7,424 nt of DNA from Desulfobacteraceae bacterium (GCA_003354055.1 PIVQ01000349.1:1-7424); one strand, 5' to 3'; positions 1 to 6,572 are shown, numbered from the stretch's first letter. Program-made: numbers and translations. The notes: a model not told the origin generated them from the letters alone.

Positions 1-1
1 A

Positions 2-1363
2 TGTACCGGAGAACCTGAATTTACACCGATTTCCGGCACTCAGCTTTTATACATGAGCAATACGGATTCTGATGTCCTCATGGAGATTAAAAGCCAGAAG
101 TACTACGTGCTCCTGTCCGGCCGCTGGTTTGCTTCAAAGTCCATGGAAGGTCCCTGGACCTATGCGGCTGCGGACAAGCTGCCGGCTGATTTTTCCAAAA
201 TCCCTGAAGAATCCGAGATGGGCACAGTGCTTTACGCGGTGCCTGAAACAGAGGTGGCCAAGGCGGCTGTGGCTGATGCCACCATCCCCCAGACCGCTGT
301 AATAAACAGGAAAACGGCTTCTCTGGATGTTGTCTATGACGGTAATCCAAAATTTGAGAAAATAAAGAATACAAAAATGAGCTACGCGGTGAATACAACC
401 ACACCGGTGGTTCTTGCCGAAAAAAAGTACTATGCCTGTGACAACGGGGTCTGGTTTGTTTCGTCCAAAGAAAAGGGACCGTGGGAGGTCGCGGTGTCTA
501 TTCCCCAGGTCATTTATACCATTCCCCCTGAATGTCCCATTTATCATGTCACCTTTGTCCGTATTTACAGGGTAACAGAAGATGAGGTCATCATGGGATA
601 TACGGCCGGTTATACCCATACCTATGTATACAACAACACGGTAGTGTATGGCTCCGGTTACTATTATCCGGGGTATTGCGGACACTACTGCTATCCCTGC
701 CACTCCACCTGGGGATTCCATGTCCGGTATAATCCCTGGTCGGGCTGGGGATTTGGCTTCAGTTATTCCAGCGGACCTTTCCGGTTCACCATAGGTTTCG
801 GCGGATGGTACAGAGGGGGCTGGTGGGGACCGGGCAGGTACAGAGGATACAAGCGGGGATACCGTCACGGATATCGCCGGGGCCGGACCGCCGGGTACCG
901 GGCAGGTTACAGGCAGGGCCAGAGAAATTCATCCCGGCAGAACCTGTACAAATCACAGGGAAACAAGGCCCGTGTAAAATCCAGTGCGCCTTCAAAACAG
1001 AACATGACAAAAGCTGCAGGAAAATCCAACCGCTCCAATAATATTTATGCAGATAAAAACGGGGATATCCATAGAAAGACACCGGATGGCTGGGAAAAAA
1101 AGACTTCAGAGGGGTGGCAAAAGGAAAACGGATCCGGGCAGGGAAATCGGCCTGATCAGGGAACCGCAATGAAGAACAAGGCAGACAGTTCCGGACGCAA
1201 AGTGGAAAATAAACCTGCCTCAAACCAGCGGGTTGACCGTAATCAGTCCCGACAGCAATTGGAAAAAAGCCATAAAAGCCGGCAGAGGGGAAATCAGCAG
1301 AGCAGAAAGTTCAAGCAGACCCGGGGCGGCGGCGGTCGGAGAGGCGGTGGTTCCAGGAGATGA
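2..1363 (+). CDS. Partial envelope-type protein with duplicated Trp-rich (YY-GxWF-GPW) repeats and basic Arg/Gly tail
   Basis: The reading frame is open to the left edge, so the 5' end lies outside the window; 453 residues are visible. The ATG at 53 is an internal methionine, since the 17 codons before it have no stop and read as family-like sequence (TGEPEFTPISGTQLLYM). Numbering from that ATG, two related repeats are seen: KYYVLLSGRWF...GPW (residues 16-35) and KYYACDNGVWF...GPW (125-144). Residues about 182-275 are very rich in Tyr, Gly, Trp and Phe. Then come RGYRxGYR-type repeats, and a low-complexity basic tail ends in RGGGGRRGGGSRR. I recognise this architecture from proteobacterial proteins often annotated, with little proof, as 'carbohydrate-binding family V/XII'. 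A surface or periplasmic location is inferred from the composition; the signal peptide would lie outside the window. The biochemical role is unknown. The stop is TGA at 1361. Confidence 0.85.
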   Translation, partial: CTGEPEFTPISGTQLLYMSNTDSDVLMEIKSQKYYVLLSGRWFASKSMEGPWTYAAADKLPADFSKIPEESEMGTVLYAVPETEVAKAAVADATIPQTAVINRKTASLDVVYDGNPKFEKIKNTKMSYAVNTTTPVVLAEKKYYACDNGVWFVSSKEKGPWEVAVSIPQVIYTIPPECPIYHVTFVRIYRVTEDEVIMGYTAGYTHTYVYNNTVVYGSGYYYPGYCGHYCYPCHSTWGFHVRYNPWSGWGFGFSYSSGPFRFTIGFGGWYRGGWWGPGRYRGYKRGYRHGYRRGRTAGYRAGYRQGQRNSSRQNLYKSQGNKARVKSSAPSKQNMTKAAGKSNRSNNIYADKNGDIHRKTPDGWEKKTSEGWQKENGSGQGNRPDQGTAMKNKADSSGRKVENKPASNQRVDRNQSRQQLEKSHKSRQRGNQQSRKFKQTRGGGGRRGGGSRR

Positions 1364-1410
1364 TATATAGAAGAAATTTATAATAAGGATCCTGGCTTAT
1401 TACAGATCAT

Positions 1411-1587
1411 ATGGATGACAATAAATTTTCCCGCTGGGGGTTTATGAAAATGATGGCAGGGGTTTCCCTTGCCTCGGCCGGAGCCGTGGTAGCTCCCGTT
1501 CTTACCCCTGGGGATTCAATGGCAGCTCCCTTGATCCTGAAGGGGAACGATTGGTCAAGGCTGTGGAAGACCATTCCTTTGATGTGA
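1411..1587 (+). pseudogene. Remnant of a Tat-exported protein (signal peptide only)
   Basis: A 58-codon frame starts MDDNKFSRWGFMKMMAGVSL, continues ASAGAVVAPVL and ends at TGA 1585. The n-region, hydrophobic stretch and Ala-rich end match a twin-arginine signal peptide of the S-R-R-x-F-M-K type. The second arginine is Trp (TGG at 1435), one C-to-T change from CGG. The frame ends soon after the predicted signal-cleavage region (SMAAP), and no mature domain follows in it. No good ribosome binding site precedes the ATG. A 7-bp inverted repeat (taataag 1381-1387 / cttatta 1396-1402) lies just upstream. I infer a truncated, non-functional gene. The exported enzyme cannot be named from what is left. 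A small intact peptide gene is possible but less likely. Confidence 0.5.
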
Positions 1588-1736
1588 TTATCAACAACAT
1601 GTCAGCCTTTAAGACCCGGGGGAAAATCAACGGCAATGACGGGACTGCCCGTATTCTTAAGCTTCACCCCAGTACATTACGGTTCAGAATCAAGAAACTG
1701 GGGCTGGTGATTGAGCGGAGTCCTTCACAGGTGTGA
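1551..1736 (+). pseudogene. C-terminal Fis-type HTH fragment of a sigma-54-dependent (FhlA/NtrC-like) regulator
   Basis: The frame ends at TGA 1734. From 1623 its last 37 codons read GKINGNDGTARILKLHPSTL followed by RFRIKKLGL. This is the classic Fis-type helix-turn-helix found at the C-terminus of NtrC/FhlA-like activators (family pattern G-x-x-G-A-A-x-x-L-x-x-P-x-T-L-R-x-R-x-K-K-L-G). The AAA+ ATPase domain that should precede it is absent. The upstream codons (VKAVEDHSFDVIINNMSAF) are not recognisable as that domain, although HSFDVII is vaguely receiver-like. The only start in frame is a TTG at 1551, and the frame overlaps the decayed Tat remnant. I read this as a fragment left by deletion or rearrangement. 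It is unlikely to make an active regulator, though a lone DNA-binding peptide cannot be excluded. Confidence 0.65.
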
Positions 1737-1757
1737 AATTAACATGACCGCCCTTTG

Positions 1758-2306
1758 CTATTTTGGCCTGCGTCCAGGAATAAACATTGGCGTCTTCAAC
1801 CTGTACTCGATGTAATCGTCACCGAGACGCTTAACGAGTTCAGGTTCCTCAATATGCTTCAACTCCCACACATTCAATAAAACGTACAAAGGGGTGAACA
1901 ACAGGACCAGCGAGATTGAATTGAGGCCAAAGCCAATGCCGAACAAGAACAGGAACACCCCCGTCAGCATGGGATTCCGGGCATACCGATAGGGCCCGGT
2001 ACAGACCAGTTTCGGTGGCGGATTGAACGGTACGGGCGTGCCCTTCACCTTCAGGAAGTGAAACGCCGACCAACCTGTGACGATGATTCCCAAAGCGACG
2101 GTTGGTACAGCAACCGGAAGTCTTGCGGCTTCGGGCAGGAGATCAGGCAAGCCCAACAGCCTGTCAACGAGAATTGCAGCCAGCACAAAAAAGGCAGTGA
2201 ACACACCAAAGATCACTACCCCAATCGGGGTTAGCAACGTCCTGGTTTTCTTTGTACCGGTGGCAGCCCTGTGCAGAAGATTGATCCAGCTCTGTCGAAT
2301 TTTCAT
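1758..2306 (-). CDS. Membrane methyltransferase of the PEMT/ICMT type (isoprenylcysteine carboxyl methyltransferase-like)
   Basis: The protein has 182 residues from the ATG at 2306, with about four hydrophobic segments (near 28-47, 65-85, 114-128 and 130-146). The signature lies in the second half: LVCTGPYRYARNPMLTG (100-116), then WELKHIEEPELVKRLGDDY (147-165) and a tail near TPMFIPG. In ICMT and phospholipid N-methyltransferases the RNP/RHP-x-x-x-G segment and the downstream Glu pair form the S-adenosylmethionine site. The substrate of this copy is unknown; bacterial relatives act on lipids or small isoprenoids, or are uncharacterised. Start choice: ATG 2306 has AGGGA seven bases upstream. 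ATG 2321, five codons earlier, overlaps the upstream gene's TGA as ATGA and would give 187 residues; coupling makes either possible. It is the last gene of a three-gene minus-strand group. Confidence 0.85.
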   Translation of the reverse strand: MKIRQSWINLLHRAATGTKKTRTLLTPIGVVIFGVFTAFFVLAAILVDRLLGLPDLLPEAARLPVAVPTVALGIIVTGWSAFHFLKVKGTPVPFNPPPKLVCTGPYRYARNPMLTGVFLFLFGIGFGLNSISLVLLFTPLYVLLNVWELKHIEEPELVKRLGDDYIEYRLKTPMFIPGRRPK

Positions 2307-2317
2307 ATATGTATCCC

Positions 2318-3217
2318 TCATTTCGGGGTAGGAGTGTCAGGTTTACGCCGCGGCGCGCTCATCAAAAACAAAGAGATCCATACACAGACACTGAAATAGG
2401 CACTATGCCATAAGACAAACCCGAAGCTCCAGTCATTGTAGTCATGGGTGACGTTGACCACATTGAACGCATCGGAAACGGCGCTAAAGCCAGATTTAAT
2501 TTCGGGAATACCTGTTTCAATCTGTTGAAATGCGCTGACCCAATATTCCGTCGGCAAGTGGTAAACCAGCCCGTAACTGCAGTAAATGACGCACCAGCTG
2601 ATATTCACGACAGCGAAAGACTTTAACATTCCCAGGCTGCCCGAAGAGGTCGTACCACCCAGGGTAAAAACCCTACGACACTGAAGATAGGCCAAAGGCA
2701 GGATCGAAAAAAAGCCGACGCTCCACAATGTCTCTTCAATGGCAAACGCCAGCCGACTTTTGGTTATCAGACCAGCCGTGGCAAAAAACTGGGCAACAAA
2801 AATACAGGCGATCAGTACATAGGGTGATTTGGTATGAATAAATGCCGCCAAAGGGTTCGAAGGCAAGTCCCGTCCAGGCAAATCTTTATTAAAGCGCAGC
2901 ATGGCAAAGGCGATCAGACCGCTAAAACTCAGTTCCGCACACCAGGCAAACAACCGTATCAGCAGGGAGCTATTGAGCACCGTATCAAACCAGGCATATT
3001 GATACAGATAGCGGGAGACAAATATCGCTCGATAGCATGCGACCACAGTAAACACCAGCCCCATAATCCGCATCCATTTAACATAGGCGCTTTGTGCATC
3101 AGGCGCTTGCATTGACTGCCGGTAGAAGTAAGTACAGGCCGCGACCTGTGCAATATTTATGACAACCATAGAATACCACCAAGGCCACGACCAGTCAGTT
3201 GCCGGAATAGTGATCAT
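2318..3217 (-). CDS. Uncharacterised polytopic membrane protein (about seven helices)
   Basis: I do not recognise the family. From ATG 3217 there are 299 residues beginning MITIPATDWSWPWWYS. Hydrophobic segments lie near residues 14-32, 48-66, 84-106, 130-149, 160-180, 198-220 and 268-290, giving about seven membrane spans. The stretches between them are rich in Trp and Tyr. The last span contains FGFVLWHSAYFSVCVWISLF, with a conserved-looking His/Trp pair, and a short basic tail (PRRKPDTPTPK) follows. The frame can start at ATG 3274 (318 residues). I prefer 3217 because AGGAG sits nine bases before it, while the upstream extension is polar and runs through a palindromic element. The stop overlaps the longer start of the downstream methyltransferase gene (ATGA), so the two are probably co-translated and may work on the same membrane substrate. 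That functional link is an inference. Confidence 0.75.
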   Translation of the reverse strand: MITIPATDWSWPWWYSMVVINIAQVAACTYFYRQSMQAPDAQSAYVKWMRIMGLVFTVVACYRAIFVSRYLYQYAWFDTVLNSSLLIRLFAWCAELSFSGLIAFAMLRFNKDLPGRDLPSNPLAAFIHTKSPYVLIACIFVAQFFATAGLITKSRLAFAIEETLWSVGFFSILPLAYLQCRRVFTLGGTTSSGSLGMLKSFAVVNISWCVIYCSYGLVYHLPTEYWVSAFQQIETGIPEIKSGFSAVSDAFNVVNVTHDYNDWSFGFVLWHSAYFSVCVWISLFLMSAPRRKPDTPTPK

Positions 3218-3234
3218 ATATATTTTCTCCTGTG

Positions 3235-3298
3235 CATATCGGCTGAGCTGAGAGATGTGCCAGTTATGGCGCATCCTTCTCCAGCGGATTGTTATATG
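3235..3298. repeat. 64-bp imperfect palindrome, attC-like, between two membrane genes
   Basis: Plus-strand pairings: catat 3235-3239 with atatg 3294-3298; gctg 3247-3250 with cagc 3282-3285; aga 3251-3253 with tct 3278-3280; gatg 3254-3257 with catc 3272-3275; gcc 3259-3261 with ggc 3268-3270. The terminal loop is 3262-3267. Unpaired bases lie on one arm only (3276-3277 and 3281), and an unpaired internal region separates the outer and inner stems. The TAA of the 106-residue gene lies inside the outer arm (ATATAACAA on the minus strand). Length, one-sided extra-helical bases and the embedded stop recall an integron attC site. However, the R' box GTTRRRY is not present, so this is at best degenerate. 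No T-run follows on either strand, so it is not an obvious intrinsic terminator. Confidence 0.5.
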
Positions 3299-3612
3299 AC
3301 AATTTTAATTATTACGAACATAAATATAAACAATAACAAATTGATAATGATTGAATATTTACAGTAAGCTATCACCTTCATTGTGTTTGCTGCAGCCCGA
3401 CTGCCTGTATCTATAGACAATTTGTTCAGGTCTTGTTCAATTGAAAATGCAGCTACTGGATTTAAGAATAAATCCGATAGTTTTCTTCTTCCACTCCTAT
3501 ATAGAACCCAAGGACCATAGAAAAAATGACAGAATACATAGCCGACTAAGACGGAAAGTATTAAAAGTACTGCAGCTATATAGGCTACCGTCAGAAAAAT
3601 ATTCGTTATCAT
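3292..3612 (-). CDS. Small two-helix membrane protein, unknown function
   Basis: The 106-residue frame has a hydrophobic N-terminal segment (residues 4-32, TNIFLTVAYIAAVLLILSVL onward). A soluble middle of about 45 residues follows (RSGRRKLSDLF...NKLSIDTGSRAAANTMKVIAY), then a second hydrophobic segment (about 84-105, IIINLLLFIFMFVIIKIVI). The basic GRRK after helix 1 suggests both ends face the periplasm with a cytoplasmic loop, but this is weak. The gene is visibly more AT-rich than its neighbours, which suggests separate origin. ATG 3612 is the only plausible start; the region before it is purine-rich (AAAAGATAATGAT) without a clear Shine-Dalgarno. The TAA falls in the attC-like palindrome. 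I know no family for it; it could also be a spurious frame in AT-rich DNA, although its membrane pattern argues against that. Confidence 0.55.
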   Translation of the reverse strand: MITNIFLTVAYIAAVLLILSVLVGYVFCHFFYGPWVLYRSGRRKLSDLFLNPVAAFSIEQDLNKLSIDTGSRAAANTMKVIAYCKYSIIINLLLFIFMFVIIKIVI

Positions 3613-4030
3613 ATCATTATCTTTTCATAAATAATTGACCGGACCCGGATAGTTGGGAGATACGCATGAAATTGCGACATTTGATCATGAGCTGACCCCC
3701 ATTTTTTGTTTTGAAAAGCAAATTCAATCATCAAAAAATCATTACTGGTCTAAAAATGCAAGTATAGATTTGATATCTCGGAAAATGGTTCTGTTTTCCT
3801 GGAGACTTTTTTAAATTTTACAAATTGCAAACCCGGAGGACCAGGCAGCCGTTGGCGTGGAGGCCCGGAGCTGCGTGATATTTTTCGGGCGTCATGGACT
3901 GGATTTCCGCTACCCCGCCGACTAGGAAAGTCGGCGGGGTAGCGCGGAGGGTCCCGCGGCTCCGGCTGCCGGGTTCATACCGAAAAATCCAGCATACAGG
4001 ACATCTGCTAAATTTTATAGTGCATCACTG
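3613..4030. other. Non-coding stretch with AT-rich left half and GC-rich structured right half
   Basis: I see no credible gene on either strand. The left half (to about 3835) is AT-rich and contains a small inverted repeat, ggaaaa 3780-3785 / ttttcc 3794-3799, followed by agactttttt, which could act as a weak plus-strand terminator. The right half switches abruptly to GC-rich sequence with many inverted repeats (listed separately). No promoter is convincing. The downstream pseudogene begins near 4031. Confidence 0.5.
3909..3943. repeat. Perfect 14-bp GC-rich stem-loop within a larger set of inverted repeats
   Basis: The arm gctaccccgccgac (3909-3922) and its exact complement gtcggcggggtagc (3930-3943) enclose the seven-base loop taggaaa. 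Around it lie further complementary pairs: ctggattt 3899-3906 / aaatccag 3985-3992; atttttcgg 3880-3888 / ccgaaaaat 3980-3988; ccggagc 3865-3871 / gctccgg 3959-3965; ggcagccg 3844-3851 / cggctgcc 3963-3970. Some pairs exclude or cross one another, so more than one fold, or a pseudoknot, is possible. No T-tract follows, so it is not a standard intrinsic terminator. A structured RNA, a REP/MITE-like mobile repeat or a protein-binding site are the options. It matches no riboswitch class I recognise. Confidence 0.7.
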
Positions 4031-4413
4031 CAGGTAAAACAGGGTCAGGGTCTCTGCATAGCAGGCTGGTTTTTTACCGTCTTCTATTTCAACGGTGTGA
4101 ATGGCGGTGGTCAGGATCCGGTACCGATGGCTACTGCGGGTGTATTTCCGGAGGCTTTATGGTTCTTTCCATGAAATACGGCTATCAGGATCCGGGCCAC
4201 CCTGAAAAACTGGGTAACCTCATCGCCAAAAACCGACAATTACACGATGCATTTAAAAATCTGCACGGCCACGTCAACTGCCGGGACTTGATACAACTTG
4301 ACGTTTTCACCGAAGAGGGAATAACAGAATTTATGGATAAAAACATCAAGGAAACTTTTTGTGCCAATCTGGTTTCCGATACTGTAGACATTCTGGAATC
4401 CATTATGAGGTAA
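4031..4413 (+). pseudogene. Frameshifted C_GCAxxG_C_C-family redox protein remnant
   Basis: The 3' part (ATG 4159 to TAA) is open for 84 codons and can be extended upstream in frame to read DGYCGCISGGFMVLSMKYG. Later come VNCRDLIQLD and ETFCANLVSD. These are the last three Cys landmarks of the C_GCAxxG_C_C family, small proteins presumed to bind metal or act in redox. The expected N-terminal part is in a different frame: VKQGQGLCIAGWFFTVF then NGVNGGGQ (4034-4113), resembling the family's QGxxC...F and GGG segments. The spacer between them is shorter than usual. A frameshift therefore lies near 4112-4128, with a likely internal deletion. No intact start or Shine-Dalgarno serves the whole. The gene converges on the YcaO gene. 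A shortened peptide from 4159 could be translated but would lack the GCxxxG motif. Confidence 0.7.
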
Positions 4414-4536
4414 GCCTGTTATTGCTGATGTACCAACACCGCTATCGCTGAAAATAAATAAGACGATCACTTTAAACCATGACTTCCATTGGGCGGAAGA
4501 AACCAATGATGCCCTTTCAACCAGAGGGAACTTTGG

Positions 4537-4558
4537 GCCTCCGTTACTTTGCGGAGGC
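4537..4558 (-). other. Hairpin spanning the YcaO stop codon
   Basis: gcctccg (4537-4543) and cggaggc (4552-4558) form a perfect 7-bp stem around an eight-base loop that contains the TAA stop of the YcaO gene (tta at 4544-4546 on the plus strand). No run of T follows on the minus strand, so this is not a complete intrinsic terminator. It may protect the mRNA 3' end, or be chance. Confidence 0.35.
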
Positions 4559-6505
4559 GACCGCCCCGGGTGTCAGACCAGAAAACAAAGAATTAAGCCG
4601 AGCCTGGTCAACACGGTTTTTCTTCTGCACTTCCTGAATGGATTTAACGATCCTCAACACCTCAAAATGAGTGCAGTTACCGGATCCAGAGCAGGTTTCG
4701 CAATTAAAACAGGTATGCAGCTGCAGACGGGAAAATATGCTCGCGGTATTGGAAAAATCCATGATCACAGCCTGGGCCGTATCATTTCCATAGGCCGCAC
4801 TCAGGGCTTTCTCGATAACCGGGTCGGACTTTTCATCGGCCTTCATCCGGACGTAATCCCGCATGGCAAGATGAATGACTTCCGGCTTTGGTAACATGGG
4901 ATCAGGATACTCGATAAAATGATCAATGTAATAAAAGGCTTTTTCATAATTCTTCAGGCGGAGAAACAGCAGCAGCATGAAAATATCGGCCGGCATGTTA
5001 TCCAGTACCGTGGGGAAAGTGCGGATCTTGTTTCCGACCGGACCGTAGGTCTGGGGCAGGACATCAGTATTTGCAGAGTGAAGAATCCGGGCTGCAGCCG
5101 CCAGCGCGTCTGTATTATCCGTTCCCAGGTTGTGCAGGACGGGCAAATATTTCTCGATCTGAAGCATGGATGCCAAAGTTGTCCCGTCAAACCCGAATTT
5201 CCCTTCACTCATCCCAGGGATGTAGACCAGGTACGAGGGAAAGCCCAGGAAAGACACATCCCGGATTAATACCTCATGTCCCAGCTCTTTCACAAGGCTG
5301 ACAGCGGTCAGGAAATCTGTTTTATCATCCGGACCTTCAGGAAAGGGAAAGCCCTGGAACGGATAAGTGGGCTCCGGATCAAAAATGCTGTTGGGCCAGG
5401 CGCCGGTTCCGGTATACAGATTCCTGAAGAAATGACTTCCCTTCATCTGGGCTCTGGATCGCCCGTCCACGGAACCAAACGGATCCCTGTGAAGGTGCAG
5501 GGGGGTGAAGTGAATATTTGCACCGCCCTGGTACATTTCCGACAGGCAGCGTTCAACCGCAAGGGCGGGAGAGGGATCTGATCCGAGGTTAAAGGTGTAT
5601 TGGCCGTTTCTAGTATCCATCACAAGCACCCCCATCACCGGCAATCCTTTCCCGAGGGAACAGTCCTTGATGAGAATATTATACTGGTATTTTTGCTCCA
5701 GGTGACGGACCATCTGGAATACATTGGTCTGCCCAAATACTTCGAGAGGGATAGTCGGCGGGCTGATTTCATCCCGATATATGGCATGGACCGCATACCG
5801 TTCAAATACCTCGCAAATTCCGTGAAGCAATGCTTCTTCAGGGGTATTGCCGGCACACATACCATTGCTCACAGAGGCCCTGTAAATCAACTCCAGAGGC
5901 ATATGCTGAACCTCATTTTTGGTCCAGTTATAGAAAGGCACGCCCAACACTTCCCCCTGGCAGGTATCATTCAGCAGTTCACTAATCTCGCCCAAATTAT
6001 CATTTTTAAAAATATGACGAAAAACTTCCGGGTTAGCTTCAATAAAACTATCCGCAGCCATCCACTGCTCATCCGGTCCGAAAATAAAGTCAAGTTCCAG
6101 CTTGTTTTTAGCCAAAGTGTCCTTGTAGAGGCTTTTCTCGGGTAGCCGCTCCAGAAAAGGCGTGGTTGCCGTTTTTAAAGGAAACAGGCTGGCATAGGAG
6201 GTCGTAAAAAGGACGTTGTTCTGCAATCTTTCCATCAGTTCGGCATAGGCACTGGCCAGGCTGTATTTAGGAGACAGCCCCTTACCGTAAAATCCAACCT
6301 GCAATTCACCGATGGGGGTATCGCTCAAGAAAAGACCGCAGGAATGAAAAAAATCAGTGGGCGGATAAGGATACTCAGCGGTAAAAAGGCCGCAGTCCAT
6401 AAAGAGATGTCGCAACCTTGTTATGGTTGTGAAGGGATCCACTTGTTTGTAAGGTTTTTGGCTTGGAAGTACGGATGCCTGATAGGTAGAACCTGAGTTG
6501 TTCAT
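4544..6505 (-). CDS. YcaO-domain ATP-dependent backbone-modifying protein with C-terminal cysteine cluster
   Basis: YcaO proteins use ATP to activate peptide amide bonds, giving azolines, thioamides or amidines; E. coli YcaO instead aids RimO-dependent methylthiolation of ribosomal protein S12. In this 653-residue protein the YcaO landmarks are clear: GKGLSPKYSLASAYAELMER (74-93), SNGMCAGNTPEEALLHGICE (213-232) followed by VFERYAVH, and NLGSDPSPALAVERCLSEMY (306-325) ending in QGG. Their Glu, Ser and Arg residues form the ATP/Mg site in the family. After about residue 480 a helical region follows (LRLKNYEKAFYYIDHFIEY, TPR-like in feel). Then comes a cluster C599-x2-C602-x2-C605-x5-C611 that could hold Zn or an Fe-S centre. 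The C-terminus (LTPGAVASAK) lacks the PxPxP found in many azoline-forming YcaOs. ATG 6505 is preceded by AAGGAGG three bases away, strong but close. No precursor peptide, TfuA, RimO or dehydrogenase partner is visible. The exact substrate is unknown. Confidence 0.92.
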   Translation of the reverse strand: MNNSGSTYQASVLPSQKPYKQVDPFTTITRLRHLFMDCGLFTAEYPYPPTDFFHSCGLFLSDTPIGELQVGFYGKGLSPKYSLASAYAELMERLQNNVLFTTSYASLFPLKTATTPFLERLPEKSLYKDTLAKNKLELDFIFGPDEQWMAADSFIEANPEVFRHIFKNDNLGEISELLNDTCQGEVLGVPFYNWTKNEVQHMPLELIYRASVSNGMCAGNTPEEALLHGICEVFERYAVHAIYRDEISPPTIPLEVFGQTNVFQMVRHLEQKYQYNILIKDCSLGKGLPVMGVLVMDTRNGQYTFNLGSDPSPALAVERCLSEMYQGGANIHFTPLHLHRDPFGSVDGRSRAQMKGSHFFRNLYTGTGAWPNSIFDPEPTYPFQGFPFPEGPDDKTDFLTAVSLVKELGHEVLIRDVSFLGFPSYLVYIPGMSEGKFGFDGTTLASMLQIEKYLPVLHNLGTDNTDALAAAARILHSANTDVLPQTYGPVGNKIRTFPTVLDNMPADIFMLLLFLRLKNYEKAFYYIDHFIEYPDPMLPKPEVIHLAMRDYVRMKADEKSDPVIEKALSAAYGNDTAQAVIMDFSNTASIFSRLQLHTCFNCETCSGSGNCTHFEVLRIVKSIQEVQKKNRVDQARLNSLFSGLTPGAVASAK

Positions 6506-6526
6506 ACGCCTCCTTTTAGGATGAAG

Positions 6527-6541
6527 TCAATATGATATTGA
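6527..6541. promoter_or_regulatory. Perfect 15-bp palindrome upstream of the YcaO gene, possible operator
   Basis: tcaatat-g-atattga is a perfect 7+1+7 palindrome whose near edge is 21 bases before the YcaO start. The sequence is AT-rich and continues into aatattgg. Its position just upstream of the Shine-Dalgarno fits an operator or a 5' mRNA hairpin. No convincing -35/-10 pair can be set around it, so a regulatory role is inferred only. Confidence 0.35.
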
Positions 6542-6572
6542 ATATTGGACGTACGGTATAATGATTCGTGAT

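Noticed and set aside
134..868. Long minus-strand open frame (244 codons) opposite the left-end gene
   Set aside because: It is the antisense of a clear plus-strand gene; the translation has no recognisable domain, and its length follows from the GC-rich codon usage of the true gene.
3655..3705. Sequence resembling the end of an insertion sequence (ggggtcagctcat on the minus strand)
   Set aside because: No matching inverted end, transposase fragment or target duplication could be found, so the resemblance is not supported.
4414..4543. Possible small precursor peptide for the YcaO protein next to its 3' end
   Set aside because: No short frame with a leader/core pattern (Cys/Ser/Thr-rich tail) and ribosome binding site was found here or in the 5' leader.
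5600..6145. Plus-strand open frame of 181 codons inside the YcaO gene
   Set aside because: It lies entirely antisense to conserved YcaO motifs and resembles no family.
6557..6562. TATAAT on the plus strand as a promoter -10 box
   Set aside because: There is no suitable -35 at 16-18 bases, and no plus-strand gene follows.
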